64,000 bases of DNA. Source: Niebla homalea (lineage: Eukaryota > Ascomycota > Lecanoromycetes > Lecanorales > Ramalinaceae). Shown here in pieces: positions 23,228-37,500 of the stretch. Below the pieces are notes generated by a model. The model had not been told where the DNA came from. It saw only the letters and a list, made by a program, of their open reading frames with translations, and ran no database searches. The stretch covers positions 248,001 to 312,000 of the forward strand of contig JAHGAU010000027.1 of assembly GCA_019925105.1 (NCBI GenBank), written 5' to 3'. Position 1 is the first letter of the stretch. Every line of letters starts with the position of its first letter. The translations under genes were made by a program, and so were the position numbers.

Positions 23228-25453
23228 GGAGAGATGGCGGCGACGAAAGAGCTTAATATTGCTTAAATAAATGTGCAAGTGAGTAATACGTAAAAATACG
23301 ATATAAACCTGGAAAATACGTTATATAATAATAAGGTAATAAGGGTTAATAATAAAAGTAAAAAGGAGACGGTTAAAGGGCCGGTAAATAAGTAAGGAGA
23401 AACGTTATATAATAATAATAATTACGATAAGCGTTATTAAACCGGATATGAAAGTTAAACCGACTAAAAGATATAAAATAAAACGAAAACGCGTAATAAA
23501 ATAATAAGTATAATAGGGGGGAAAAACGATAATAAAGGATTTAAAAAGGCTTTTAAGGATTTATTAAGTAATAATTCTATTCAGGATAGAGTTAACAATT
23601 TAATTTAAATAAGCCTTTAAAGCGTTTAAGCGTTTCACTAAAAGGTAAATAGAACGGGGGGGAATTAGAGCGGTTAAAGGGGATAATAAAAATAAATATA
23701 TTAAAGACGTTTACGGGCATAATACGAAAGGCTATAAATTAGATAGAAAAAATAATAAGTCCGAACAAGGCGTATAAAGGTTAAAGGGGCGAGGATACGG
23801 TTAAGAAGGAGGAAGTAATAAGGAAGGTTCAAACGGTAATAATAAGATTAAAAAGCGAAAAAAAAAGATCATAATAAAAATAAACCCGTTATAATTAATC
23901 AAATTATTTAAGATATTTAAAAAACCCTCAATACAATAAATAACTATAATAAGGATATTACGTAACGGTAACGTCTTATTAAACGTAATATCGTTAAAAA
24001 TAAAAGAAAATTTGAAAAGAATAATAAAATAAATAAGATAAAGCTAATATAAATCGGCGTTAATACTTCGTTAATTATTTATAATAATAGTAAATAAACT
24101 TTATTTATCCCGGTTTAATATGTAAGATAAAAAGCCCATTAAAAAATATTTAAAACGGGAAAATAACATCCTTTATTTAAGGTTCAAAACAATAAACTTA
24201 AATACTCGTTAATCGCAAAAAGGTCAAACGCATATAAACGGGCTAAACGGTATTCTTCGGTTTAAATAAATAGTATAATAACAGTAAAAAATAATAAGAT
24301 CTTAAATAAAGGGATTATAAGAGGAAACTTTTTAAAGATAATAAAACCGTAAAATAAAACGGTAAATATATATTAATACTTTAAGTATTAAAGCTACGGT
24401 TATATTACCTTATAATATATATATAAGGTTAAATACGTTATATACGTTAGAAAATACGATACCCGGGAATACCAGATATTAATTATAAAAGGTTAGATAA
24501 AGGATAGCTTTACCTATATAATATACAGAGGGAAAGGGTACTTAACGTAAGACTTTAAATACCCGGTTAAAATTAATAAGCTTAAATGAAAAGAACGTAG
24601 GATTACTAATAAGATCTAACGTTATAATATTAAGAATATTAACTCGGAAAAGCCAGGTAAATAAATCTTAAAAAAGAAATTAAGAAAGTAAACAACGATA
24701 ATTAAACGGTTACTATAAGCGGAAGGAAGAAAAGGAAATTATTACTTAAATTAAATTTAAATCTAAATTTAAGCTTAAGTTTTAAATTAAGTTTGAATAA
24801 AAGAACCTTAATATTATGGGTTAATTAATTTATTAATTTAATTAAAACGGCGGGGAAAACAGGGTAAAGGACCTTAATATTGCCGGGATAAATAGGGAAA
24901 ATGATTATTAAGATAAAGGTAAACTTAACCTTAAAGAATACCAATAAAGGACTTAACTTAAGAACCGATATATGAAACATTAATAACGTTAAAAGCAATA
25001 TAATGTAACGTACGCGGAGAAATAAATAAAGTTATAAAGCCGTTATTTACGGAAGATAAGGTTAAATACGTTAATATTATTATTATATAAAAGTTATTAT
25101 ATAACCGTTTTACGTATTCTTTAATAAACTTAAGAAGAGGTTTTATTTACAATTTTAAAGGGAATAAAATAACCCGGATACACTTTTATATTAATAAGAA
25201 ATTAAACGTTCATAACTATAAGGTAATATATTATAGAAGTAATTTATATACGTTACGTATTATACGGGAAGGCCAGTTAACGGGCGAATTTTAAATCTAT
25301 GACGTATATAATTTACCGTTAACAAATAAACAAAAACTATTTATAATACCGTTATTAAAATAAATATTAAAAAAATAAAAGGAACATTTATTATTAAAGG
25401 AACATTTATTATTAAAGGATTTTAATCTATATTATGAAAATAGAATATACCGT
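23228..25453 (+). mobile_element. Partial Tad1-like LINE: 5' end, ORF1 and start of endonuclease
   Basis: The leader (gatggcggcgacgaaagagc) resembles the 5' ends of the other LINEs. Shared blocks include aataaacccgttataatta at about 23880 (compare 52770) and the degraded zinc-knuckle coding segment at about 24376-24405 (compare 35911 and 53271). The copy stops in the endonuclease region, where ggattttaatctatattatg near 25420 is the remnant of the DFNLHH motif, and meets a hAT-like end at 25462. Two copies of aaggaacatttattatta lie in tandem just before. No intact frame remains. It may be a divergent subfamily of the LINEs at 34504 and 51876. Confidence 0.75.
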
Positions 25454-25461
25454 ATAAAGCA

Positions 25462-25735
25462 TACTCCGGGAAGCGGGACGGGATGGGACGGGATCTAGCA
25501 ACATATATCTGATCCCGTATAGGATAAAATAAGGCTATATCCTATCTTATCCTATCCTTATCCCGCCGGGATAAGATAAAGATATATTAATATTTTAATA
25601 TTTATTATTAAAATATGTTTAATAAAAATTAATTAACTAAAATAAAAAAAAATTAATTTATTAATTATATTCTTTAAAAATTACAATAAGTATAATAATA
25701 ATTGTATTAATTCTTATAATAATAATTTTAGTTAT
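25462..25735 (+). mobile_element. One end of a second hAT-like family (family 2)
   Basis: It begins TACTCCGGGAAGCGGGACGG, closely similar in plan to the family 1 ends (TACTCC..., then GGGACGGGAT). The following 260 bp align, inverted, with 44290-44583. The 8 bp before it are ataaagca, but no matching right end was found, so the element is truncated or interrupted. The left edge falls exactly at the break in the LINE. Confidence 0.6.
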
Positions 25736-25764
25736 TTATACGTTTATATTAATATTATTCTTTT

Positions 25765-25835
25765 TTTAAGTATTTATATCCCTTTAAGTATTTATATCCC
25801 TTTAAGTATTTATATCCCTTTAAGTCTTAATACCT
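25765..25835. repeat. 18-bp tandem repeat, three units plus a partial
   Basis: The unit tttaagtatttatatccc is repeated at 25765, 25783 and 25801, with a decayed fourth copy following. Confidence 0.85.
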
Positions 25836-25848
25836 TCCCTTTAAGTAG

Positions 25849-26060
25849 TTATAATATCCGTATAAGTATTATTATTATCGTTATTAATATCTTTATTACC
25901 CCCGCTATTACCGTTATTATTATCGTTATTATTATTACCGTTATTACTATAGTAAGGTTTATTACCGCCACTACCACCATTATTATTACTATAACTACGC
26001 AAAGCACCCCGGGTACTACTACCCCAGGATTTACCGCCCCGGTATTTACCACCCCGGGAT
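25849..26060. repeat. Low-complexity trinucleotide patch, partly GC-rich
   Basis: Runs of taccgtta, attatta and ccacta triplets end in several ccccgg-containing repeats (about 26005-26060). One minus-strand frame would be Gly/Asn-rich and another Val/Ile-rich. I read this as a decayed simple repeat, not a gene. Confidence 0.5.
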
Positions 26061-26368
26061 TTATTACTATGTTTAAGCTAATAACTTAAACCGCTTAAAG
26101 GTTATATATTTATAGATAAAAGTATAAAGCTTGGCTATCTTATAAATATAAGGAGGGAGAAAGCTTTACCGGCTTATATTATCGCCTTAATTAATTAACT
26201 ATTTTTAACTTAAATAATAACGTATTTAACGTAAATATAAACGAGATTATATACTTTTAAAATAAAATTGATAAAGTATAAGAAATTATATTAATAGTCT
26301 TATATTTAAAGTAAAAGATAAGATATATTTTTATTATCTTTCGGATTATATAAATAGTTATTTATTAA

Positions 26369-26840
26369 TACTCCCCCAACCGGTACGGTATGGGACGGGA
26401 TTTAATTATGGTCTTCCCATACCGGCCGGTACGGTATAAGGGTATTTCCCGTTCCCGTACCGTCCCTCTCCCGCCGGTATGGGACCGGGAAATGCCAAGA
26501 TCCCGGTGGCAAAACTATTATCTTTAAATCAGGTAATATTTATTTATTTTAAGTATAAAATATACTATTTTTAATATTAAGCGAGCCGCTAAGCCTATTT
26601 AAGAGAAACATTCACTTTTAAGATTGAATTTTTGGTTTTTTTTCTTATAATTTTGGTATATATATCATTATTTATATACTATAAATAGTAAAACGGTATC
26701 TTGGCATTTCCCGGTACCATACCGGTCCCATACCGTTGCCACCGGTACGGGATAAGGGTACCCTTTCCCTATCCCGTACCGGTCCCGTACCTATCCCGTA
26801 CCTATCCCGCGGGATTAATCCCGTACCGGTTGGGGGAGTA
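26369..26840. mobile_element. hAT-like MITE, 472 bp, family 1
   Basis: The ends are TACTCCCCCAACCGGTACGG and its inverse. The element is flanked by a perfect 8-bp duplication, tttattaa (26361-26368 and 26841-26848). The internal sequence aligns with 20590-21091, for example gcgagccgctaagcc with gcgggccgttactta. It has no coding capacity; the 65-codon frame across its right end is made of the palindromic CCGTACC repeats. Confidence 0.9.
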
Positions 26841-26848
26841 TTTATTAA

Positions 26849-29800
26849 GATTGAAAATCGTTTTTATAAATTTAACTATAAGTAATCTTTCTATATAAAC
26901 GTACGATTAACGTAAAAAAAAGTTAAGGTTTAATTAATTTTTAATAATATTTAATTTTATATAATATTTTTATTAAATTAATTATATTAATTTTAATAAT
27001 TATAATAATAATTATAATAAAAAGTTATTCCTATATTATATTTTGTATAGTCTTTTAATAATTAATATTCCTTAACTTTTTAAAGTCTTTGTATTATATA
27101 TTCATTATAATAATAATTAAGCTTTTTTTTTAATTATTTTTTTGATAATCTATTCAATACGGGTTATTATATACGGTTTAATAGACGTATATTAATATAA
27201 AAATAATGTTTATTAATTATTGTATAATAAAAAGGATATAAGGGATATATATTGATTAAGTATAAAATATACGTATAATCAAATATAAAATAAAAAATAC
27301 TTAAGGTAAAATTATTAATTAATACGGATTTATAATAAATCTTAATACCCCGGGATTGATATTTATTTAAACTTAACGTTAAAAATGTAAATACTTTAAA
27401 TTTATTTAGAAAAAGTTAAATAATATAAAGTATTAAGTATTATCTCGTTATTATTTAATATCTTAATTAACGATTTTTTTATTTATCTTTTTAATAATTA
27501 AAGCTATTAAATTTAACATCATTTAATCTTTATAAAGCCTATATAACGTTAAGTTTAATCTTAATTAGTTTAAAAGAATAGGTCTTAAAATAATTTAAGA
27601 ACTCGGTAATATACGTAATATATATTGTTTTAATAATATAAACCTTTTAACCTGTAATTAAATTATTTATATTAATCTTTATGATAATTAAAATATAATT
27701 TTTTATAGATTCTTAGCCTTGAGATATAACCTTAAAAATTTTATTAAAAGAGGTTTAACGTATATTTTATTTATGAATATATTTATTAAAATTCTTAGTT
27801 TTAAATTCTTATTTTTTTTATTTTCTTTGTTTATTTTTAATTAACTTATTAAGTAATTTCTTATTTTAATACCTTTATAAAATTATCGTTTTAAGTTTTA
27901 TAATTATAAATTTTATTAAGAATTTTCAGAACTTTTCTATAGATTTCTTATTTAAAATAAAATCCAAAGAAAATAATCGTTATATATAAAGCTTTAAAAG
28001 TTTAAAGTTTAAACGTTTCTTTTATATATATTAGTTATTTAAAGGATAAATCTTTTACGATTAATAATATTATTCTTTAAAATCATATACTTTATAAATT
28101 ACGTAATAAAACATTTAGTTTACAAATAAAATTTAAAATAAAGAAAGAACTTTCATAAGATAAATTTCTTATGATTAAAAATATTATTTTTTAAAATAAC
28201 TTATTTTATAAGTTACTTAAGAAGAAGCTTAATTTATTAAAAAAATATAAAGCAAAAAAAAAGCTTTTATAAAACTTAAATATAATAAAATTATATTATT
28301 ATATTATTTGATTTTACCCTTTAAGATAATAATTCGAAAAAATAAAGCATATAAGTTAAACCGCCTTAAACTATTATTTATTTAAGTTAAAGAAAACTAA
28401 TAAATAAAAAAATTTATTATTAAAGACCAGGTTTTATTAAAAATATAAACTTAAAAAAACGCGAAAATTAAAGTTAATATATAATAATAATAATCCTTTA
28501 TAAAAGAATTTAAGTAATAATAAAGCAATAATAAATATAAGCCTTTATTATTATATATATAAAATTAATTTAATTATAATAAACCCAAGATTTATAGCGC
28601 TTTTAATATAAATAAAAATTAAAGAGATTAACTTAAATAAATTTAATATTAAAAAGCTTTAAATGAATATAATTAAAATATAAAATATTTAATTATATAA
28701 TTATAAAATAATTTAATTTAAAGGAATTAAACGCTTATAGTATAACCCGATTAAATTTATATAACGTAAAATATAAAAACTATGAATAAATTAAATATTT
28801 AATTTCTTAATTTTTATATATATTTTCAAGGAAGTATTTCAAGATTCAAGTTTTATAATTATTATTATATTAATTGATTATAACAGTAACTATTTATATA
28901 AGGATTTATTATTATTATATAAATTCTTTCTTAAGTAAAAGTAAATAATTTAACGTAATAAAGTTATTTATATTTATAAGCTATTTTTGTATAATCAGGA
29001 TTATAAAAAGGATAAATAAATAATATTGTTTAAGCTTATATCTTAATGGGAGGATTATTATTTTAAAAAGTAAAACTAAGACCCTATAATAAATATAATA
29101 AAAGCAAAAGAAGCTTAAATATTAATTATATATAACTTTAAGGATAAGATTTTTACTAATTATTAACGTATTATTATAATTATTAATAAATTAACTATGA
29201 TTCTTAAGGGTAATAATTTCTATTATAACCTTTATTGAAAAAGATATATTTAACTTAATAAAAAGTCTTTGATTTTAAGGAATATAATTAAATATAATAT
29301 TACTCTTATAAAATTACTTCCTTGTAATTAAAAAATTTATAATTTAATTAGAAATTTAATTAAAAAATATAGCGGAATTTAATTTTTTAATTAAAGTTTA
29401 AATTAATAGAAAGATTAATTTAACTAATCTTAATATATTTAATAAAACTTCTTTTTACGATATTATAATAAAAGTTAAGTCTTTTATTATTTAATAAGTT
29501 TAAAAGGCTATTAAACCTCATTTAATAATTAAAATCGAAATTTTATAATAATATTTAAATCTTAAATAAAAATTACTTATTTTTACACGTTTAAATTAAT
29601 TCTATATCCTATTATATTAAAATAATTTATCTTATATATATGATAATAAATAAGGTTATTAAGATATATAGATGAATCATAGATTAAAAACTTATTATAA
29701 ATTATTTTATATTGGAATTTATTAATAAAATAAATTTTATAATTTTTTATAACGCTTTAAAGCTTATAAAATAAAGTTTATATCTTTTTATTCTTCTTTT

Positions 29801-32800
29801 CCCGGATTATTTCTTTGACTAATCTCATAAAGCTTATTTTTAATATTATTAATACTATAGACTTTTAGAATCGGTACATTTTATATAATATGGTATTTAA
29901 CTTTTATTAATTATTAAAGGGTTAAGGATTACTAATAAAGCGTATTTTTATTTTTTAATTTATGAATAATACGTTATATTAGAATTATTTGTTAAGGGAC
30001 TTTTTACGTAATCTTATTATAACCCTTTAAATCCTATAATTCTATAATTCCTGAAATATAAATTACTTTGTTTAAGGTTATTTTTTTATATAAAAATTAA
30101 GGAGCTTAATAATATAAAGATTATATTAAAGGTAGAAAATAGTCTTTTATTATATATATTATAAAAATTATTTTAATTTAATATAAAAGGAATTATTCTT
30201 TAAGAATAGTGTTTTAATATAAGCTTTTAAACCTTACTTTATAAACATCATATAAAGTATATTTATTTATTGCTTAACTATAAAAGAATTTCTTGGTATT
30301 AGTACGCTTTTATTGTATTTTAAGGTCTTTTTTATTTATAAGGATTTTAAATTCAATCCTATTATTTTCTTAAAAATGGTTTACGTAAAGGATAACTATT
30401 AATTTTATTATAAGTTTATATACTTATGATATTTCTATAATTACCTTAAATGTAATCAATAAAATATTAGATGATTTTATAAGTTATGATTAGAAAGAAG
30501 TATTATTCTTTTATTTCATTTATAGATTTCATTTATATTTAATTTTATTATATTATTATATTTTTTAATACATTTAATAATATAAACTTAATCTATATAG
30601 ACCTTTTAATATTAGACTCTTTAATATCGGGATTAAAGCGTAGGTTTAAGTATTATATATATAAAATAATTATTAAAAATAAGTTTAAGCGGATTTAATT
30701 AAATACTTAATATAAAATATTAATTAAAAATCCGATATCTAAAACCTTTTTAAAGAAGGTATTATATATATTAATATTAATATAAAATGATTTTTTATTA
30801 TATATAGAAGATATAATAAAGGCTTATGGTATTTGAGAAAGAATAATATATTAAAAATAAAGAATTATATAGCGATTAAGAACTATAAAAAAATTAATTA
30901 TATTAAAAACTTAAGATAAATATTGATTTAAATTGATATAATCGATAAAATAATTGGATTTCCTTTTTAATCGGATTATTATAAAGATAATTATAAATCC
31001 CTTTTTAATTAATTTTATAAAACCTTATTAATTAATAAGTAAAACTATTATTTAATAATAAGGTTTTAATATAAAAGGATTTCTTAAAGTAATTATAATA
31101 ATAAATTATTATTATAGGATTATTATTTATTATCGTTAAGTATATTAAGATATTAGCTATTTATTTATTTTAATTAAGGACTTATATTGTTATCCTTAAT
31201 AATAATTAAGAATTATATAATAAAGCGTTTTAAAAAAACTAAATTATTTTTATTAAAAGATCTTCTTAAGGACGGTAATAAGGTTTTATTAATTATGAAT
31301 AATTAATTTATTAATACTAAATAGTCTTATATAATAATTTTAATATATTAAATTAGTTAAGATTAAGAATATTATAATATGTTCATTAACTTTAAGTATA
31401 TTAAAGGTGTTTTAAGTTATGTTTAATTGTTTGGGATAATATCCCTTAATATAATATTTTTTTCTTTTATTTATACTTATAGTTTTTATATAACTTTAAA
31501 GTATTAATCTTTTTTTTTATTATTTTTTTATTCGTTAAAAACATAATTTATAATAACTTTATTTTAATATTTGCTTTTTTATTTTATAATTTTAAGGTTG
31601 ACTTATCTATTACTTTATATACGTATCTTAAATAAACTTAATAAGTACTATATTTATACTTTAATAGTCCTTAATAAGTTATTAAGTTATTGGATTATTT
31701 GGTTTTTAGGATTATACCTTCTATAGTAAGTAAATAGTTTTTATTATTTTTATTTCTTATTTACTTTATTTTCTTTTCTATAATATCTTAATATATAGCT
31801 TTCTTTTTTTTATTGTTAATTTTTTTTAAATTATGGGTTGTTCTTTTAATATATATAATCGTCCGTTTCTATTATTATAAATATTATTAATTTAATTAAT
31901 ATTACCCTTTCTTTATATATTATATATTATTTATATTATTTAATATTTTTTTATATACTTAATAATAACTTTAAATACTATATTATTTCCTTATTTATTT
32001 TATTGGGTATTAAATTTATAAATTTAACTATCTTTTACTTTTATTTAATAAGTTATTATTTATATAAAATTAAGCTTATATCCGGTTTTAAACTATTATT
32101 TTTATCATTTAAAGTATTTTCCCGGGCACCCCCGTAATCTTTTTAATATTCCTAAGTTTCTTTATCATCTTTTAAGTAGTTTCATTACCGTTATATCTTT
32201 TCCGATTTTTTAAATACTTTACTCAATAGTTTTTATTTATTTCTTGTTTAATTTAATTTTATTTTATTTTACCGCTTTAAATAATCCGATAATTTATTAA
32301 AGTTCTTTTTTTTGGTTTTCGCTTTTCCTTTTAGCTTTTTTTTTATTTATTCCTTAATTTGTATAAGTTTAACTTCTTCTTTTAAATAATTATTTTCAGT
32401 TCGTCGTTATTTCGCGGCTATATTTATTATTATATTTACTTCCTAGCTAACGTCCTTATTAAAGGGGTGTCCTTCTTTTACGGTAATAATTTTATAACTG
32501 AAACCATCGATTATTCCTTTATTACTACTTTATTAAGGACCTTTCCTTCTTCCTATATAATTAAGCTAATAGTTATTATATATATTAATATATTTAATTA
32601 ATCGTTAAGCGGTACGGTTATAAGTAATAATAATAGTCGGAAATCCGTATTATAATGCCCGTTTTTACGGTCTTGAGCTTTTTCTTATATATATCTTTTT
32701 TTATTAAAGCTTACGTTATTTCCGTTATATCTTTATTAATAATTTATATATTCCTTTATTTAAAGATATATTATAATATTTATAATAAATAGAGTATAAT

Positions 32801-34491
32801 GTTATATTAAACAATTAAAGTTATTAATATAAAGGTTTTTAAACTTAATTAAATTAAATAGTCTTAAAGTAAATTATATTTTTTTTTTAATATTTTAATT
32901 AATATATAAATTCTATTGGTAATTTTACGGCTGTTAATTTATATTTACCGTTTAATTATTAATATTTTATTAAGATAAATTCCAAAATCGGTTTTAATAA
33001 TTAAATTATTAAAGTAATATTACTTATAATAGTTATATAAACGCTATTTATATTATTAAGACGTCCTGGGATTTTTTATCTATATAGTTCTAAGGGTATT
33101 TAATTTATTACGTTCTTTTTATTTATAATATTTGTATAATTGCGTTATATTCATATATATTAAATTTATTTTTAACGTAATTTTTTAAAGGTTTCCGTTT
33201 ATATAATTTAATTAATTTATAAATATTTAAGTTTTAAAATTTGCTTTTGTATTTTTTTTTCTATGTTAAGTTCTTATTTTTTTTTTATTTTTTCTATAAC
33301 CGTTTTACCTTAAAGTATACTTTATAAAGATTAAGTTTTTTATATACGTCTCTTATTAAATATTTATAGAGCTTTATATCCGTTAACCCGTTTTTAAAAC
33401 GATTGATTTTGTTTTTTAATATATATTTAATTATTTTATGTATTATATTCTTTAATCTTTTTAATTTAGTATCCTTTCCATTTAAGTTTTATATAATATA
33501 ACATATACGTTTATAGTAATTAAAAATAAAATTAATTCCTTAAAATAGTACTTTAGTATTATTTCCTATTTACTTTATAAGATTATTAAGATTTAATTCC
33601 GGGAATTCTTAACTTAATAATTTTTAAAAGTTCTTTATATCTTCCTCCGTAACGTTATTTATAATTTTATTTATAAGCAATACTTTAATTTCTAGTTATT
33701 TTATTTAATATATTATATCTTTTTTAAATCTTATTTTTATCGCGTTTATCCATTAATTAAGGGAAGTATCTTTTTTAATCTTTTTTTATACGTTATGGAT
33801 TTAACTTTATACATTATTTAATTCTTAATTTATAAAATAAAGTCTTAATCCCGGGATATATTATAAATGTTTATTATAAAGTTTCCGATAATTTTAAGGT
33901 AAAAGTTAGAATTATTAATGGTATTATAAAAAAAATTTTATTTAATTCTATTACTATTATTAAGGAAAATATTTAAAACCATTTAAGTATTTCCTTTACC
34001 TTTCATATATATTAATTAATTCCCCTTTAGCTTTAAAGGATTAAAGGATTTTTAATGATATTTTATTACTCCTTAGAGAAAGGTTAATAAGGTTTATTAT
34101 GAAGTAATCTTTAATAATATTTATAATTATTAATAAATACGGGATGGCCCTATAATTTATACGAATTTATCTTAATTTTCTCCATCCTTTATTTCATATA
34201 AAGTAAAAAAACCATATATTCTTTTTAATAAAGGAAATAAAACAATAGTAAAAAGAATAATAATACCGTAAGTAATCTCTTAATTTATATTATAATATTT
34301 AACTTTATTTTTTTTACTTTAAAGGTATTAAGATATATATAATATAAAATTTTTTATCGTTAATATATTATTAATATGAATAAAAAAAATTTAAAAAAGG
34401 GGTTTACGGTTACTCCGGGCAACTATGTTTTATTCTTATCTTTTTTACTTTTTTTTAAAAAGGAAAAGGTTAAGTCAATATATAAATATAT
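26849..34491. other. Long AT-rich block, unassigned decayed repeats
   Basis: About 7.6 kb without a supportable gene. Stops are dense in all frames. From about 27 to 31.5 kb the sequence resembles 21.5-23.2 kb, with few CG and some TG/CA. From about 32 to 34 kb CpG is commoner and CpA rarer, as in typical RIP. A few GC-richer words (32125 cccgggcacccccg, 34405 ctccgggcaac) may be remnants of transposons whose family I could not read. Confidence 0.5.
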
Positions 34492-34503
34492 AACGTTAAT
34501 AAG

Positions 34504-37500
34504 ATAATATATATGGAGAAAATAGCGACGAATAAAGGGACCCTAAAGGTCTAAAACAATACGTATACGTATAGCTTTAGCGATAATAAGAAAAGTATAT
34601 TAAGTATAATAAGTAAAAGTAACGTAATAATTAAAAATAAGGTAATAAATAGGTAAGTAGCTTATATTAATAGAAATAACGATAACGTATACAGGCAATA
34701 TAATAATAATAAGCCGGATAACGCTTAAAATAAATAAAAAAATTAAAATTAATAAAATACACGTATTAAAGCGCATAAAACGCATAATAATAATGCGGAA
34801 ATAATAAATAAATAAAAGGGTAAAAAAGCCGATACGGTATTAACGGCGAGGGGTATAAACGGGGGGAAAGGGTAGAAAAACCGCGGTAAAAATATTATTA
34901 AAAGTATATAAAAGGGAAATAAAGTTAATAAAAAGGATAAAACTTTAAGGGATTAAAAATAAAGGGCGGAGACGGTACGTCGCCCGATAAGTAAAAGCGA
35001 AAAGGCGGTAAAAAAAACAATAAAAGCCTTAAAAGGACTTTTTACGGTAAAATAAAAGGATATTACGTTAAAGACTTAACCGATATTACGGATTAAGTTA
35101 AAAAACGTAAAAGATTTCTACGTAAAAATAAAGGTAAAATTAAAGAAAACGGAGCGGCTATAAGGCTCTTAAAAGGCGGTAATAAGGGCGTTAATAAAGG
35201 GTAAAGACGGCGGCTTAAGGTTAAATATATAAAGTGAAAATATAAAAACGGCGGCCCTTTAAATAAGAGAAAGCTGGGCGATAAAGGTAAGAAAAAGGGT
35301 ATTTACGGTAAAGAATAAGGAGATAACGGAGGAAAAAACGGCCGCGTTAAAGAAGGCGAAAACAATAACGGTCCGCCTATTTAATAATGAAAAGAGGAAC
35401 GTAACGGTAAAAGTAAACCCGCTATAATTAATAAGGGCTTTTAAGGTAATAACGGAACTATTAATAGAACAGATTATTACGGTATATAAGCTATAAAGTA
35501 AAGATATTTTCCTTAATATAACGTCTTTAAAAATAAAAGAAAGCTTAAAGAAATTTAAGGCTTAAATTAATAAAAAAGAATATAAGTTAATTAAAATTTT
35601 AAGATAATCGTTTACCGTTATAATAAATAAAATATATTTATTACGTTTTAAAGAAATTAAGAAAAAAACCATATTAAAGAGTATAAAAAAAGAAAATACG
35701 GTTTTTTACCTATAGCTTAAGATCGTTAATTATAAGCTTCCGCCGGTAATAAAAAGACTTAATTCCTTAAAATACGTAAAGAGGTATTCTACCGTTATAT
35801 TAAGCGTAATATTAATAAAGATATATAATAACGTCTTAAATAAAAGGATTATTAAAAAGGGATTTCTTAAGATAATTCAGCTATAAAATAAAGCGGTTAA
35901 TATTTATTAATATTTTAAGTATTAAAGCTATAAATATATTATTATAAAATACTTTAATATTATAAAATATATAATTTATATTAAAAGTTATAATACCTAT
36001 AAGTATATAAAGCTGGTAATTAAGGGGCTTATAAAGGGTATATTTAAATACGTTACGTATAATAAAAAAAGATACCCAGTATAAAATTCTAAGTATATAA
36101 TAAGAGTTAAGGAGACTAAACGTAAGGAAACCCGGATAACCGTGAAAATCCAATGGTATAACGTATATAAAATTAATTTAATAAGTTAATTAAAAATAAC
36201 CTTAAAATGCGAGCTTAATTAATTAAATAATAAAGGGTAAATAACGGTAAAAAAGAGAAAACTCCTTATAATCCCGACCTTAAGGACCGGCCATCCTATG
36301 TCTTTAATAGTAGCCAGGAAAATATTAAGATAAAAAACGCTTAACTTTAATGGGAAGTTTATAACCTAAATAAATATAAAAAAAAAAATTTTATAAAGGT
36401 TAATATATAATATATTAATATTTTTAAGAATAATATAGTATAACGTCCGTAATAAAGGAATTAAAATAATAATATTAATATTTAAGTTTAAAGAAGTTAA
36501 AAACGTTAACGTTATAATAATATAAAAATTATTATATAGCTTATATATATATTTATTTATTAACTTAAGGGAAAGGTTTTACTTAACCTTTAAGGAAAAT
36601 AAAATAACCAGAATATACTTCTTTGTAAATAAGCGGCTTAACGTAAATAATTGAAATATTATTTATTATAATAAAAACCTTTATATACTCCGTATTATAA
36701 AAGAAAAAGACTTAAAGAGCGACCTTAATATTTATAACGCGTATAACCTACTACCGGTTAATAAAAAAAGATTTTTTATAATACCGTTACTTAAAGAAAT
36801 TTTAATTATTTTAAGTAAATATATATTACTTAAAAACTTTAATTTATATTACTATATATAAAACGAAGAAAAGTATATAATAAATTATATTAAATTAAAT
36901 AATTTATGAATAATTATTACTTAAGTTAATTTCTTATTATTAATATTATAAAAGATTATTACATAAGAAAGTTATAAGTTTAAAATAACGATTAATTTAA
37001 CCTTTAATATAAAAAAGGTTACTAGCATAATTATAATATATAGGTTATAAAAGGACTTAAAATATAACTCGGATTATATACCGATATAAATAACCTTAAA
37101 CTAGATTATTAATATAACCTTATTATTACCGGTAAAAAAAGCATAAAAAACAATTAAAAAAGTAAAAATTTATATAAAAACGGAAAAGATAATAATATAA
37201 TTCATAAACCTCCCTTAATTAAATAATAAAAACCGGATCGATTTTTTCATAAAGTGAATAATAAAGGTATTAAGTAAAATAATCGATAAAATTATCTTAA
37301 TAATAAAGTTTTCTTAAAGAGTTAAAACTTATTAAAATAAAGGGTATATAACCGCGATTATAAAGGTGAAAAAACTAATTAAGTAAATTTCCAAATATAA
37401 AAATTAAGAAATATTTAATTAATTAAAGGTTATTTAAAAGGAAAAAGAAAGGATTATTAAGAAGGTTAAGTAAATATACTTTTAGTCTATAATATATAAC

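Noticed and set aside
25849..26052. 67-codon Val/Ile-rich minus-strand ORF
   Set aside because: It is made of triplet repeats; other frames of the same stretch are equally biased.
26701..26898. 65-codon Pro/Tyr-rich ORF
   Set aside because: It falls on the palindromic end of a MITE and continues across its right boundary.
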